Shown here piece by piece: positions 9,735 through 19,331 of a DNA stretch of 56,794 bases (positions are counted from its first letter, which is position 1; each line of letters opens with the position of its first letter). Under the pieces are notes generated by a model. That model did no database searches, was not told the DNA's origin, and saw only the letters and a list, made by a program, of their open reading frames with translations. The stretch comes from Planctomycetota bacterium (lineage in GTDB: Bacteria > Planctomycetota > UBA1135 > GCA-002686595). The position numbers were made by a program, and so were the translations under genes. The stretch is taken from the NCBI GenBank assembly GCA_029259605.1, contig JAJDEV010000182.1, positions 1 to 56,794 on the forward strand, written 5' to 3'.

Positions 9735-10784
9735 CTAGGGGGCGACCCGTCGAGCGTGCACATCGGCGGCCCAGTGGCAAGCGACCTCTCGAAGTTGCTG
9801 GCCGCTGACCGGATTTTCGCTCGCCGCGGGCCCGAGGGCCGGCAAGTCCCGCGTGCAGCGCTCGCCGAGCTCGTCCCGGTGCGCCGCATAGGCCGGACAG
9901 CGCGGGTGGAAGGCGCAGCCGCTCGGTGGGTCGAGCGGACTGGGCACGTCGCCCTTGAGCACGACGCGCCGGCGCTCGGCCTCGGCCACCGGGTCCGCGA
10001 GCGGGATGGCCGACAGCAGCGCTTGGGTATAAGGATGTCGCGGCGTTTCGAAGAGCGCGTCGCGCGACGCGAGCTCGACCATGCGGCCGAGGTACATCAC
10101 GGCCACGCGGTGGCAGACGTGGCGCACGACGGCGAGGTCGTGCGCGATGAACAGGAACGCGATCCCGAAGCGCTCCTGCAAGTCGCGCAGCAGGTTGAGG
10201 ATCTGCGCTTGGATCGAGACGTCGAGCGCGCTGACCGGCTCGTCGCAGACGATGAGCTCGGGCTCGAGCGCGAGCGCGCGCGCGATGCCGATGCGCTGGC
10301 GCTGACCGCCGGAGAACTCGTGCGGATAGCGATGGATGTGGCGCGGGTTGAGTCCGACGGCGTCGAGCAGGGCGAGCGTGCGCAGCTTGCGGTCGCGCGG
10401 CTTGAGCAGGCCGTGGATCGCGAGTGGTTCGGCGAGGATCGAGCCGACCGTTTGGCGCGGGTCGAGCGACCCGTACGGATCCTGGAAGATCATCTGCAGC
10501 TTGCGCCGGTAGGGGAGCCAGCCGCGCCGGTCGAGCGTCGTCAGCTCGACGCCGTCGAGTTTGATCGAACCCGACGTCGCCGGATGCAGGCCGACGATCG
10601 CACGCGCGGTCGTCGACTTGCCGCAGCCCGACTCGCCGACGATGCCGAGGCTCTCGCCGCGCTCGAGCGTGAACGACACGCCGTCGACGGCGCGCAGTTC
10701 GGCGCGCGGCTTGCCGAGCAGGCCGGCGCGTCCGACGGGAAAGACCTTGCACAGGTCCCGCACTTCGAGGAACGGCGTGCTCAT
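9735..10784 (-). CDS. oppF: peptide ABC transporter ATP-binding protein (OppF/DppF type), system 1
   Basis: A 349-residue ATPase, the second nucleotide-binding subunit of opp system 1. Walker A is GESGCGKST (residues 50-58), the signature is FSGGQRQR, and Walker B is [14 protein letters not shown], with an intact catalytic Glu. The switch His lies in FIAHDL. The C-terminal oligopeptide-transporter extension has the Cys-containing GCAFHPRC segment, which in this family can hold an iron-sulfur cluster. Its ATG overlaps the stop of the preceding oppD by 4 bp. It ends the leftward operon, and no clear intrinsic terminator follows it. Confidence 0.95.
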   Translation of the reverse strand: MSTPFLEVRDLCKVFPVGRAGLLGKPRAELRAVDGVSFTLERGESLGIVGESGCGKSTTARAIVGLHPATSGSIKLDGVELTTLDRRGWLPYRRKLQMIFQDPYGSLDPRQTVGSILAEPLAIHGLLKPRDRKLRTLALLDAVGLNPRHIHRYPHEFSGGQRQRIGIARALALEPELIVCDEPVSALDVSIQAQILNLLRDLQERFGIAFLFIAHDLAVVRHVCHRVAVMYLGRMVELASRDALFETPRHPYTQALLSAIPLADPVAEAERRRVVLKGDVPSPLDPPSGCAFHPRCPAYAAHRDELGERCTRDLPALGPAASENPVSGQQLREVACHWAADVHARRVAP

Positions 10785-11785
10785 GCGTGGGACTCCTCGC
10801 CGCGCGCGACGCGCGCCAGCTCGAAGCACGCGGCGAGGCGCGCTTCGGTCGTGCGTTCGAGCGGCGGGACGGCGGCGCCGCACCCGTCGACCGCGAACGC
10901 GCAGCGCGGCGCATACGCGCACCCGGCGTCGAGGCGCGCGAGGTCCGGCGGCTGGCCGGGAATCGCGTAGAGCGCCTCGTTCGGATCGCCGGCGAGCCGC
11001 GGCACGCTCGCCAGCAGGCCGCGCGTGTACGGATGCGCCGGCTGCGCGAACAGCTCGCGCGTCGGGCCCGCCTCGACCAAGCGTCCGGCGTACATGACGT
11101 GCACGCGATCGGCCATCCCCGCGACGACACCGAGGTCGTGCGTGATCATCACGATCGACATGCCTTCCTTCTCCTGCAGCCCGCGCAAGAGGTCGAGGAT
11201 CTGCGCCTGGATCGTGACGTCGAGCGCGGTCGTCGGCTCGTCCGCGAACAGCACGGACGGACCGCACATCAGCGCCATCGCGATCATCACGCGCTGGCGC
11301 ATCCCGCCCGAGAGCTCGTGCGGGTACGCGTCGAGGCGCTCGTCGGGCGACGGGATGCCGACGCCGCCGAGGCGCGCGGCCGCGACGCGCCGTGCCTCGC
11401 GCCGGTTCGTTCCGAGGTGCACTTCGAGCACTTCGGTGAGCTGCCGCCCGACGGTGAGCAGCGGATTGAGCGACGTCATCGGGTCCTGGAAGATCATCGC
11501 GATCTTCGCCCCGCGCACGCGGCGCAGCTCGCGCGCCGGGAGCGCCAGGAGGTCGCGCCCCTCGAACAGCGCGCTGCCACGCTCGACGGTGCCGGGCGGC
11601 GACGGCACGAGGCCCATCAGGGCCAGGCTGCTGACCGTCTTGCCCGAACCGGACTCGCCGACGAGGCCGAGCGTCTCGCCCGCGGCGAGGTCGAACGACA
11701 CGCCGTCGACCGCGCGCACGGTGCCGTGGTGCGTGTCGAAGACGACGGTGAGGTCGCGGACGGAGAGCAGCGCTTCCTTCTTCAT
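10781..11785 (-). CDS. oppD: peptide ABC transporter ATP-binding protein (OppD/DppD type), system 1
   Basis: A 334-residue ATPase subunit of opp system 1. Walker A is GESGSGKT (residues 43-50), the Q-loop is [12 protein letters not shown], the signature is LSGGMRQR, and Walker B is [13 protein letters not shown] with the catalytic Glu present. The switch histidine is in MITHDLGVV. The C-terminal region GCAYAPRC is the family Cys motif. It overlaps the upstream oppC stop and the downstream oppF start by 4 bp each, so subunit synthesis is coupled. With OppF it should form the cytoplasmic heterodimer that drives the OppB/OppC permease. Confidence 0.95.
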   Translation of the reverse strand: MKKEALLSVRDLTVVFDTHHGTVRAVDGVSFDLAAGETLGLVGESGSGKTVSSLALMGLVPSPPGTVERGSALFEGRDLLALPARELRRVRGAKIAMIFQDPMTSLNPLLTVGRQLTEVLEVHLGTNRREARRVAAARLGGVGIPSPDERLDAYPHELSGGMRQRVMIAMALMCGPSVLFADEPTTALDVTIQAQILDLLRGLQEKEGMSIVMITHDLGVVAGMADRVHVMYAGRLVEAGPTRELFAQPAHPYTRGLLASVPRLAGDPNEALYAIPGQPPDLARLDAGCAYAPRCAFAVDGCGAAVPPLERTTEARLAACFELARVARGEESHA

Positions 11786-12873
11786 CGTCCGCGCAGCTTC
11801 GGGTCGAGGGCGTCGCGCAGGCCGTCGCCGAGGATGTTGAGCGCCAGCAGCGTCGAGCCCATCGCCGCCGCCGGCCAGGCGATCAGCCACCAGAACGTCT
11901 TGATCGGGTTGATCGCCTCGGTGCTGTCGACGGCGAGCAGGCCCCAGCTGACCTTGGGCGGCTCGACGCCGAGCCCGAGGAACGACAGGAACGCCTCGAA
12001 CAGCATGATCGCGGGGATGGTGAGCGTCAGGTAGACGATCACGACCGAGAGCACGTTCGGCACCAGGTGCACGAACAGGATGCGCGGCGTCGACGCGCCG
12101 ATGACGCGCGCCGCTTCGATGAACTCGGAGTTCTTGAGCGACAGCACCTGCCCGCGCACCACGCGCGCCATCGTCAACCAGTAGATCATGCCGATGACGA
12201 CGTAGAAGACGTGGATGTAGCCGATACCCGCGTCCGCCAGCTCGTGCCTGTACTCGTTGAGAATGGTCACGAAGAAGATGACCACGAAGATGAACGGCAC
12301 CGAGTACAGCACGTCGACGAAGCGCATCATCGCGTTGTCGATACGCCCGCCCATGTAGCCCGAGAACGCGCCGTACGTCACGCCGATGATCAGGCTGCAC
12401 AGCGTCGCGGACAACGCGACCAGGATCGACACGCGGCTGCCCCACACGATGCGCGAAGCGATGTCGCGCCCCTTCGAGTCCGTGCCGAGCCAGTGGCCGG
12501 TCTGCCAGTCGCCGAAGATCCCCGTACGCACCGCGATCAACGCGCGGTCGACGAAGTTCGGCTCCCAGGAATCGATGAAGTGGTTCTTGGTCGCCTCGTC
12601 GAAGCCGTGCGCGCCGAACGAATCCCACGGCATGACGGGCGCCTGCGGTTCGTCCTGCAGGTCGAGCGCCATCGGGGAGGGCAGCGGGAAGAGCGGCGCG
12701 AGCAGGCTGATGGACGCGACGAGCGCGAGGAACATCAAACTCCAGTACGCGCCGCGGTTCAGCTTGAGCCGACGCCACGCGTCCTGCCACAGACTCTCGC
12801 CCTTGATGAGTTCGTCGCCGGAGAGGAAGCGCTCGAGCCCCTCCGTCTTCCACGTCCAACGCGCCTTGCTCAC
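11782..12873 (-). CDS. oppC: peptide ABC transporter permease (OppC/DppC type), system 1
   Basis: A 363-residue inner-membrane permease. TM1 (about residues 45-65) is followed by a periplasmic stretch of about 80 residues, then the conserved LGTDSKGRD entry to the transport domain. The cytoplasmic coupling (EAA) loop reads [11 protein letters not shown], and the protein ends with ALDPKLRGR. The start is GTG 12873, with a strong GGAGG eight bases upstream; this GTG overlaps the oppB stop (GTGA). The extra periplasmic segment is longer than in classical OppC, a trend carried much further in systems 2 and 3. Confidence 0.93.
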   Translation of the reverse strand: MSKARWTWKTEGLERFLSGDELIKGESLWQDAWRRLKLNRGAYWSLMFLALVASISLLAPLFPLPSPMALDLQDEPQAPVMPWDSFGAHGFDEATKNHFIDSWEPNFVDRALIAVRTGIFGDWQTGHWLGTDSKGRDIASRIVWGSRVSILVALSATLCSLIIGVTYGAFSGYMGGRIDNAMMRFVDVLYSVPFIFVVIFFVTILNEYRHELADAGIGYIHVFYVVIGMIYWLTMARVVRGQVLSLKNSEFIEAARVIGASTPRILFVHLVPNVLSVVIVYLTLTIPAIMLFEAFLSFLGLGVEPPKVSWGLLAVDSTEAINPIKTFWWLIAWPAAAMGSTLLALNILGDGLRDALDPKLRGR

Positions 12874-13856
12874 GCTTCCTCCAGATCGATGCGCGGATCG
12901 AGCAGCGTGTAGGCCAGGTCGACGAGCATGTTCAGCGCGTAGACGAGCACCGTGTAGAGGATCGTCACGCCCATCGACAGCGTGTAGTCGCGGTTGAGCG
13001 CGCTGTTCACGAAGTGCGAGCCCGTGCCGGGGATGGCGAAGATCTTCTCGATGACGAGCGAGCCGGTGAGGATGCCCGCCGTCGCCGGACCGAGGTACGT
13101 GACCACCGGCAGGATGCCGCCCTTCAGCGCGTGACGCAGCAGCACGAGGTACGGCGGCAAACCCTTGGCGTGCGCCGTGCGGATGTAGTCGTGCGACAGG
13201 ACCTCGAGCATGCCGGTGCGCGTGAGGCGCGAGATGTACGCCGCGAACGGCGCACCGAGCGCGAGCCCGGGGAGCACGAGGTGGCGCAGCGTGCCCCAGC
13301 CCGCGACGGGGAAGAGCCGCCAGCTGAACACGAAGGCCAGGATCAGGAAGCCGGCGATCACGAAGTTGGGCAGCGCGATGCCGCCGGTCGCCGCGAGGCG
13401 CATCGAGAGGTCGAGCTTCCCCCCGCGCCACAGCGCCGACAACACGCCGGTCGTGAGGCCGAGGAAGATCGCCCACAGGAGCGCGACGCTGCCGAGCGCG
13501 ATCGAGATCGGCAGCGATTGGCGGATGATGTCGTTGACCGTGAAGTCGCGGTACTTGAACGACGGTCCGAGCTCACCGGTCAGCACGCCGCCCCACACCT
13601 TCGTGCCGTCGCCGCCGATCGTGCTCGCCCCGCGCTCGTCGAGGTTCAGCGGCCCGATGTACTGCACGTACTGCTTCCACATCGGCCAGTCGAGGTGGTA
13701 GCGCGCCTCGAGGTTGCGCTCGACGACCGGATGCAGCGTGCGCTCGTTCGAGAACGGCCCGCCGCGCACCGCGCGCATCAGGAAGAACGACACGGTGACG
13801 ACCGCGAGCAGCGTGAGCACGAACCAGAGCAAGCGGCGGAAGAGGAAGCCGAGCAT
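12870..13856 (-). CDS. oppB: peptide ABC transporter permease (OppB/DppB type), system 1
   Basis: A 328-residue inner-membrane permease with about six membrane segments. It starts with FLFRRLLWFVLTLLAVVTV, typical of OppB. The EAA coupling loop is DYIRTAHAKGLPPYLVLLRH, and the end [13 protein letters not shown] is typical of the family. It follows oppA after 4 bp and overlaps oppC by 4 bp. It pairs with OppC to form the transmembrane path. The periplasmic loop after TM1 contains DERGASTIGGDGTKVWGG, where classical OppB proteins also have a variable insert. Confidence 0.95.
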   Translation of the reverse strand: MLGFLFRRLLWFVLTLLAVVTVSFFLMRAVRGGPFSNERTLHPVVERNLEARYHLDWPMWKQYVQYIGPLNLDERGASTIGGDGTKVWGGVLTGELGPSFKYRDFTVNDIIRQSLPISIALGSVALLWAIFLGLTTGVLSALWRGGKLDLSMRLAATGGIALPNFVIAGFLILAFVFSWRLFPVAGWGTLRHLVLPGLALGAPFAAYISRLTRTGMLEVLSHDYIRTAHAKGLPPYLVLLRHALKGGILPVVTYLGPATAGILTGSLVIEKIFAIPGTGSHFVNSALNRDYTLSMGVTILYTVLVYALNMLVDLAYTLLDPRIDLEEA

Positions 13857-13860
13857 CGCG

Positions 13861-16071
13861 TCAGTCCGCCTTCACCGGTGCGGCTTTCGGCGACGCGGGA
13901 GCGTAGAGGCCGGCGCGCGGCCCGCTCGGTTCGGTGAGCTCCCACTCGGCGGGTTGCGCCGCGCGCTTCGCGGCGAGCTCCTCGTCGTCCATCCAATAGA
14001 GGAACTTCGGATAGTGGACGTCCATGACGTTCTCGTGGAAGCCGCCGAGGCGCGCGCTCACGACGTTCTGCGTCGCGTAGCTGTAGATGGGGAGGATCGG
14101 CAGCTCGTCGCACAGGATCTCTTCCGCCTCGGCGAGCTGCGCGAGCCGGCGCGCGGGATCGGGCTCGACCGCCGCCTGCGCGACGAGCTCGTCGTAGCGC
14201 GCGTTGCCCCAGCCCGTGCGGTTGTTCTCGCCGCCGGTGACGAACAGGTCGACGAACGTGTTCGGGTCGGGGTAGTCGCCGATCCACGCCGAGCGCGACA
14301 CGTCGAAGGTGATCGTGTTCTGCGTGTCGAGGTAGACCTTCCACTCCTGGTTGAGGAGCTTGGCGTCGATGTCCAAGTGGCGCTTCCAACCGTCGGCGGC
14401 GACCTCGGCCAGGTCGCGGTGCACCTCGGACGTGTTGTAGTGGATCTCGAGCGTCGGGAACTCGGCGCCGCCCGGGCCGAACCCCGCCTCGGCGAGCAGC
14501 TCGCGCGCCTCGGCGCAGTCCGCCGCGAACGCCTCGTCGTAGCCCTCGTACGGCGCGCCCGCTCGACCGTACGGCGCGTGCCGCATCTCGGGCCGGTCGT
14601 ACCCCGGCAGCCCGTCGGGACACAGCGCGTAGAGCGGCTGCTCGCCCTTCTTGAGGACCTTCTCGCAGATCGCGCGGCGGTCCATCGTGAGCGCGAGCGC
14701 GCGGCGCACGCGCGGGTCGTCGAACGGCTCGCGCCCGACGTTCACGCGGTAGAAGTAGGTGCCGAGGTAGCTCACCGGGTTGAAGTCCTCACGCGGCAGC
14801 ATGCGCGGGATCAGGTTCGGCGCGCAGCGATCGATCGCGTCGACCTCGCCGGTGAGGTAGAGGTTGAGCATCGTGCCGTAGTGCTCGACGGCGAGGATGT
14901 CGTAGGTGCGCATCGCGACGTGGTCCGCGTCCCAGTAGTGGGGATTCTTGACCATGCGGATGCGGTCGTTGATGCGCCGCTCGAGCAGTTGGAACGGACC
15001 GTTCGTGACGATGTTCTCCGTCGCGATCCACTCGATCTGCCACGTGTCGGGGAAGGTCTCGCGCGCCCACTCCCACGTCGCGCGGTGCGTGGGCATCAGC
15101 GGGTAGAAGCTCGTCAGGTGCAGGAAGAACGGAGTGGGGGAGTTGAGCGTGACCTCGAGCGTGCGGTCGTCCAGGGCGCGCACGCCGACCCGGGGCCACA
15201 CGATCTCTTCTCGCGCGACCGCCGAATCGAAGAGCGTGTTCTCCGATCGCGCCTGGTCGAGCGCGCCCTCGTCCGGCTCGATCTCGATGAACCAGTTCTC
15301 CTCGTACGGGTCGAGCAGCAGCTCGCCGATCGTCGCCGGCAGCGCGTTGTTCACTGCGGTCACACGGCCGGCGACATGGACGTGGATGTGGTCCTCACTA
15401 TCGGGCGATTGGATCAGCGCGAAGGGATCGTGGAACTCGAGCGTGTCCCCGACGCTCGCGTCGACTCGGAACGTTTCGCTGTTCGAGTGGTGGTGGTCGA
15501 GGAACGTGCCGCTCAAGCCGATGCGCACGCGGCCACCCTCCAGCTCCTTGACCCACCGACCGTGAACGTTGTCGCCGAACCATCGATCCTCGGGCATCAG
15601 CGAGTACTGCTTCGCGCCGCGCAGGTACCACAGTTGGTACGCGTACTCGGCCGCCGTCTCCGGATGCAGCAGGCGTTGCCACGACCACTCGAAGTCGTGT
15701 GCGGTGAGCGGGTCGCCGTTGCTCCAGCGCGCGTCCTCGCGGATGTGGAATGTGTACGTCGTCCGGTCGTCGGAGAGCTCCCAGGACTCCGCCATCCCGG
15801 GCAGCGGCTCGAGCGTCTTCGGGTCGCGCACCGTCAGGCCTTCGTACAGCGCGTACATCACGCGGCCCTCGGGGACGCCGCTCACCGAGGCGGGGTCGAG
15901 GGTGCTGACCTCGGTCCCGTTGTTGAGGACGAAGTCGGCGCGTTCGAGGCGTGCCGCGCGCGTAACCCAGACCAGGCCGACGAGTAGTCCGAGGAGCAGC
16001 GCGACGGCCGCGGCGCGGCGCAGCCCGAAGGTGGACCCGATCCGCGGAATTTGACCCTCTTGCGCGCTCAC
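13861..16071 (-). CDS. oppA: peptide ABC transporter substrate-binding protein, membrane-anchored, system 1
   Basis: A 736-residue SBP_bac_5 family protein, the peptide receptor of system 1. It is longer than classical OppA (about 540). The N-terminus carries one hydrophobic segment (AAAVALLLGLLVGLVWV, about residues 20-37) without a lipobox Cys, so it is probably an uncleaved anchor rather than a lipoprotein. Family signatures include LDPASVSGVPEGRVMYALYEG and YTFHIREDARWSNGDPLTAHDFEWSW. An insert around residues 145-240, including HHHSNSETFRVD, separates conserved lobes. The C-terminal tail after the family domain is Ala/Pro-rich. The start is GTG 16071. It heads the leftward operon and diverges from the opp system 2 SBP. 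Confidence 0.93.
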   Translation of the reverse strand: MSAQEGQIPRIGSTFGLRRAAAVALLLGLLVGLVWVTRAARLERADFVLNNGTEVSTLDPASVSGVPEGRVMYALYEGLTVRDPKTLEPLPGMAESWELSDDRTTYTFHIREDARWSNGDPLTAHDFEWSWQRLLHPETAAEYAYQLWYLRGAKQYSLMPEDRWFGDNVHGRWVKELEGGRVRIGLSGTFLDHHHSNSETFRVDASVGDTLEFHDPFALIQSPDSEDHIHVHVAGRVTAVNNALPATIGELLLDPYEENWFIEIEPDEGALDQARSENTLFDSAVAREEIVWPRVGVRALDDRTLEVTLNSPTPFFLHLTSFYPLMPTHRATWEWARETFPDTWQIEWIATENIVTNGPFQLLERRINDRIRMVKNPHYWDADHVAMRTYDILAVEHYGTMLNLYLTGEVDAIDRCAPNLIPRMLPREDFNPVSYLGTYFYRVNVGREPFDDPRVRRALALTMDRRAICEKVLKKGEQPLYALCPDGLPGYDRPEMRHAPYGRAGAPYEGYDEAFAADCAEARELLAEAGFGPGGAEFPTLEIHYNTSEVHRDLAEVAADGWKRHLDIDAKLLNQEWKVYLDTQNTITFDVSRSAWIGDYPDPNTFVDLFVTGGENNRTGWGNARYDELVAQAAVEPDPARRLAQLAEAEEILCDELPILPIYSYATQNVVSARLGGFHENVMDVHYPKFLYWMDDEELAAKRAAQPAEWELTEPSGPRAGLYAPASPKAAPVKAD

Positions 16072-16079
16072 GGGGGGCG

Positions 16080-16107
16080 ATCCTAGTGTTCGGCGACGTT
16101 GACGCAA
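16080..16107 (-). promoter_or_regulatory. candidate sigma-70 promoter for opp system 1
   Basis: Read on the minus strand: TTGCGT, a 16-nt spacer, then TAGGAT (-35 at 16107-16102, -10 at 16085-16080). The predicted transcript start would fall almost on the GTG start codon at 16071, so the mRNA would be nearly leaderless if this promoter is used. This is pattern matching only. Confidence 0.35.
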
Positions 16108-16134
16108 GTCGTTTCGGGGTAAGGATTTGCGACC

Positions 16135-16163
16135 TTGACGCGGGGGCCGGGTGCGGCTAGCCT
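16135..16163 (+). promoter_or_regulatory. candidate sigma-70 promoter for opp systems 2 and 3
   Basis: TTGACG (16135-16140), a 17-nt spacer and TAGCCT (16158-16163) lie 54 bp before the ATG of the system 2 substrate-binding protein. The -35 matches consensus at five of six bases; the -10 is weaker. It lies in the 145-bp divergent region, back to back with the candidate promoter of system 1, so one regulator bound between them could control both. Confidence 0.5.
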
Positions 16164-16216
16164 GGGCGTCCCTGGCGCGGCCCCGAGGTCCCCATGAGGC
16201 TCGCCCCCCACCGACC

Positions 16217-18250
16217 ATGATCCACCGCCGCCCCGTCGCCCTCGCCGCCCTGCTCACGCTCGCGCTGCCCGCCGCGGCCCAGGAGGCCTCCAGCGAGGTT
16301 TTCGGCCCCGGCCCGGTCCCCGTCGACGTCTTCCATCCGGACGTGAAGCGCGGCGACGCCCCGGCGCCCAAGGCGCGCGGCGGACGGATCATCGTGCACC
16401 TCGAGTCGATGCCGGCGAACCTGAACCAGGTCATCGAGAACTCGGCCGTCACGCGCTGGATCACCTACGAGCTGCACGACACGCTGCTGCACCAGGACTG
16501 GGAAACGTGGGAGTGGAACCCGCGCCTCTGCACGAGCTGGGACATGGAGGACTGCGTCGTGCTCGCGGACGGCGCGGCCGCGAAGTACGGCGCCGCGGTC
16601 GTCGCCATCGAGCGCGACGGTCTGCCGACGCGCAACCTCTTGTACGGCGCGGTCCGCGAGACGGACGCGGGCTACGTCGTCGAGCCCGTCTCGCAGGCCT
16701 CGCGGCTGGCCGAGACGATCACCGTGCCCAAGGACGACGTCGCGGTGGTCGAGCGCGGCGCCGCGTTCACGTTCTATCTGCGCGAGGGAGTGCGCTGGCA
16801 CGACGGCCACGTCTTCGACGCCGACGACGTGCTGTTCTCGTGGCAGTCCTACACGATCCCCGGCGTCGACTCGGAGAAGACGCGCAGCCTCTACGGCAAG
16901 CTGATCTGGGGCGAGGTCGCGCGGGTGCCCGACGCGAAGAAGGGCGGCGGCATCGTGCGCTTCGCCTTCGAGCACCAGTTCTACCAGTCGACCGAAGTCA
17001 TCGGCGAGATCCCGATCCTCCCGCGTCACCTCTACGACCTGAACGACCCGGACAACCGCGCGGCGGATCCGAAGACGCACGCGGCGCTCGCGGCCGAGCA
17101 CGGTCCCGACTACCGGCCGAGCGACGAGGAACGTTCGAAGTACATCAACGAGAACCCGCACAACCACGACTTCGTCGGGCTCGGCGCCTATCGCCTGACG
17201 AAGTGGGATCCGCAGTACATCGAGGCGAAGCGCTTCGCGGACTACTGGGACAAGGACAGTCCGGTCTACGGCGGCTACCTCGACACGATCCGCTGGCGCT
17301 ACATCGACGACGACAACACGGCGTTCCAGGCGGCGCTCAACGGCGAGCTCGATCTGATGGTGCGGCTCAAGTCCGAGGATTACTTCGGCGCGGCGACCGA
17401 GACCGAAGCGTTCCAGAAGCACCTCTACAAGGGCTACTTCTACACGGGCATCTACGCCTACCTGAGCTGGAACATGCGCCGGCCGTACCTCGCCGATCCG
17501 AACGTGCGCCGCGCGCTCGCGCACGCCTTCGACGTCGACGAGTTCATCGACACCGCCTACTTCGGCCTCGCGAAGCGCGTCTCCGGGCCGCCGCACTACT
17601 TCTCGGACGCGTACGACCGCAGCGTCGAGGCGCCGAAGTACGACCCCGAGCTGGCCGAGGAGATGCTCGCGGAGGCGGGCTGGTACGACCGCGACGGGGA
17701 CGGGATCATCGACAAGGACGGCAAGCCGCTCGTGCTCGAGTTCCTGTATCCGACCGGCAACTCGAGCTCGCTCAAGTTCGGGCTGCGCTTGCAGGAGGCG
17801 CTCGCCAAGATCGGCGTGAAGCTCGAGCTCGCGAACCTCGAGTGGGCGACGTGCCTCGACCGCATCTACACGCGCGACTTCGACTGCATCCACCTCGCGT
17901 GGTCGCCCGAGCTCGAGAGCGATCCCGAGCAGCTGTGGCACTCGAAGTGGGCGCCGCTCGGCGTGCGCAGCTCGAACCATCCGGGGCTCGCGGATCCGGA
18001 GGTCGACCGGCTCATCGAAGAGATCCAGCGCGAGCTCGATCGCGATCGGCGCATCGAGCATTGGCACGCCTTCCACCAGCGCGTCGCGTCGCTCGACCCG
18101 TACCTGTTCCTGCTCAACACGCCGCGCAAGTTCACGCTCGACAAGCGCTTCCGCGGCATGCAGACCTTCATGATTCCGCCCGGCTATTCGCTGCGGCGGC
18201 TCTATCTGCCGGCGGGCACGCCCGGCACCGTCGCGATCGAGAGCGAATAG
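16217..18250 (+). CDS. oppA: peptide ABC transporter substrate-binding protein, system 2
   Basis: A 677-residue SBP_bac_5 protein with a signal-peptidase-I type leader ending LPAAAQ (about residue 22), so it is periplasmic and not lipidated. Conserved blocks include FTFYLREGVRWHDGHVFDADDVLFSW and DPNVRRALAHAFDVDEF. Around residues 489-500 a DRDGDGIIDKDGK loop looks like the EF-hand-type calcium loop found in a subgroup of these receptors. A roughly 90-residue insert near the N-terminus (about 105-180) departs from classical OppA. The ATG at 16217 is chosen because it immediately precedes the leader; an upstream in-frame start would add a non-signal extension. First gene of the rightward system 2 operon. 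Confidence 0.93.
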   Translation: MIHRRPVALAALLTLALPAAAQEASSEVFGPGPVPVDVFHPDVKRGDAPAPKARGGRIIVHLESMPANLNQVIENSAVTRWITYELHDTLLHQDWETWEWNPRLCTSWDMEDCVVLADGAAAKYGAAVVAIERDGLPTRNLLYGAVRETDAGYVVEPVSQASRLAETITVPKDDVAVVERGAAFTFYLREGVRWHDGHVFDADDVLFSWQSYTIPGVDSEKTRSLYGKLIWGEVARVPDAKKGGGIVRFAFEHQFYQSTEVIGEIPILPRHLYDLNDPDNRAADPKTHAALAAEHGPDYRPSDEERSKYINENPHNHDFVGLGAYRLTKWDPQYIEAKRFADYWDKDSPVYGGYLDTIRWRYIDDDNTAFQAALNGELDLMVRLKSEDYFGAATETEAFQKHLYKGYFYTGIYAYLSWNMRRPYLADPNVRRALAHAFDVDEFIDTAYFGLAKRVSGPPHYFSDAYDRSVEAPKYDPELAEEMLAEAGWYDRDGDGIIDKDGKPLVLEFLYPTGNSSSLKFGLRLQEALAKIGVKLELANLEWATCLDRIYTRDFDCIHLAWSPELESDPEQLWHSKWAPLGVRSSNHPGLADPEVDRLIEEIQRELDRDRRIEHWHAFHQRVASLDPYLFLLNTPRKFTLDKRFRGMQTFMIPPGYSLRRLYLPAGTPGTVAIESE

Positions 18251-18269
18251 GCCGCGCGCAGAACCTCCA

Positions 18270-19331
18270 TTGGTCGCCTACGTCCTTCGACGGGTGCTCT
18301 GGATCGTCCCGACCATGTTCGGGATCACGCTGCTCGTGTTCACCGCGATCCGGCTCGCGCCCGGCGATCCGGCGACGGTGATGATCGGCATTTCGAGCGG
18401 CGGCGAGATGCGCGAGGGCGAGGACGTGCAGGCGCGCATCGACGCGTTCCGGTACGAGCACGCGCTCGACAAGTCGATCCTCGTGCAGTACCTCGGGTTC
18501 ATCGGCCCGTTCAACGTCACGCCCGACGGACACCCGTGGTTCGGTGGCAGCGGCGCGGATCCGTGGGGCGGGTTGCTCGCGCTCGACCTCGGGCAAGAGT
18601 TCCAGCGCAAGTCGATGCCGATCGCCGAGGAGCTCGCGCGACGCTTGAAGGTGACGGTGCCGCTGTCGCTCGTCTCGACGCTGCTCATCTACCTGTTCGC
18701 GCTGCCCGCGGGCATCTACTCCGCGGTGCGGCCGGGCTCGCGGCGCGACGCGGTGCTGACGGTCGCGCTCTTCGTGCTCTACTCGATCCCGACCTTCTGG
18801 GCCGGCCTGATGCTGATCCTCGCGTTCGGCGCCGCAGGCCTCGACTGGCTGCCCGTGCTCGGCCTGCACGACAAGGACGCGGCCGACCTCGGGAGTTGGG
18901 CGTACGCGTGGGACACCGTGCTGCACTGCATCCTGCCGATCGCGGCGCTGACGTACGGCGGGCTCGCGTACCTCTCGCGCCAGATGCGCGTCGGGATGAT
19001 CGAGGTCATCCGCAGCGACTACATCCGCACCGCGCGCGCCAAGGGGCTGTCCGAGCGCGTGGTCGTGATGAAGCACGCGCTGCGCAATTCGCTGATCCCC
19101 GTGGTCACGCTCTTCGCGTCGATCTTGCCGCTCCTGATCGGAGGTTCGCTGATCGTCGAGGTGGTCTTCGACGTGCCGGGCATGGGGCGCTACGCGTTCG
19201 AGGGGCTGATCGCGCGCGACTACGGGATCATCATGGCGACGACCACGTTCTCGGCGTTGATGACGCTCGTCGGGATCCTGCTGTCCGACATCGCCTACGC
19301 GCTCGTCGATCCGAGGATCAGCTATGAGTGA
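18270..19331 (+). CDS. oppB: peptide ABC transporter permease (OppB/DppB type), system 2
   Basis: A 353-residue inner-membrane permease beginning with VAYVLRRVLWIVPTMFGITL, the family N-terminus. About six membrane segments are visible. The EAA coupling loop is DYIRTARAKGLSERVVVMKH, and the protein ends in YALVDPRISYE. The first in-frame start is TTG 18270, used because no ATG or GTG precedes the conserved first membrane segment. It lies 19 bp after the SBP gene and overlaps oppC by 8 bp. Confidence 0.93.
   Translation: MVAYVLRRVLWIVPTMFGITLLVFTAIRLAPGDPATVMIGISSGGEMREGEDVQARIDAFRYEHALDKSILVQYLGFIGPFNVTPDGHPWFGGSGADPWGGLLALDLGQEFQRKSMPIAEELARRLKVTVPLSLVSTLLIYLFALPAGIYSAVRPGSRRDAVLTVALFVLYSIPTFWAGLMLILAFGAAGLDWLPVLGLHDKDAADLGSWAYAWDTVLHCILPIAALTYGGLAYLSRQMRVGMIEVIRSDYIRTARAKGLSERVVVMKHALRNSLIPVVTLFASILPLLIGGSLIVEVVFDVPGMGRYAFEGLIARDYGIIMATTTFSALMTLVGILLSDIAYALVDPRISYE

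Noticed and set aside
7074-10970. A 1298-codon open frame on the plus strand
   Set aside because: It crosses the antisense of the M28 peptidase, the lipoprotein and an OppF gene; its translation is Arg/Asp/Val-rich with no domain.
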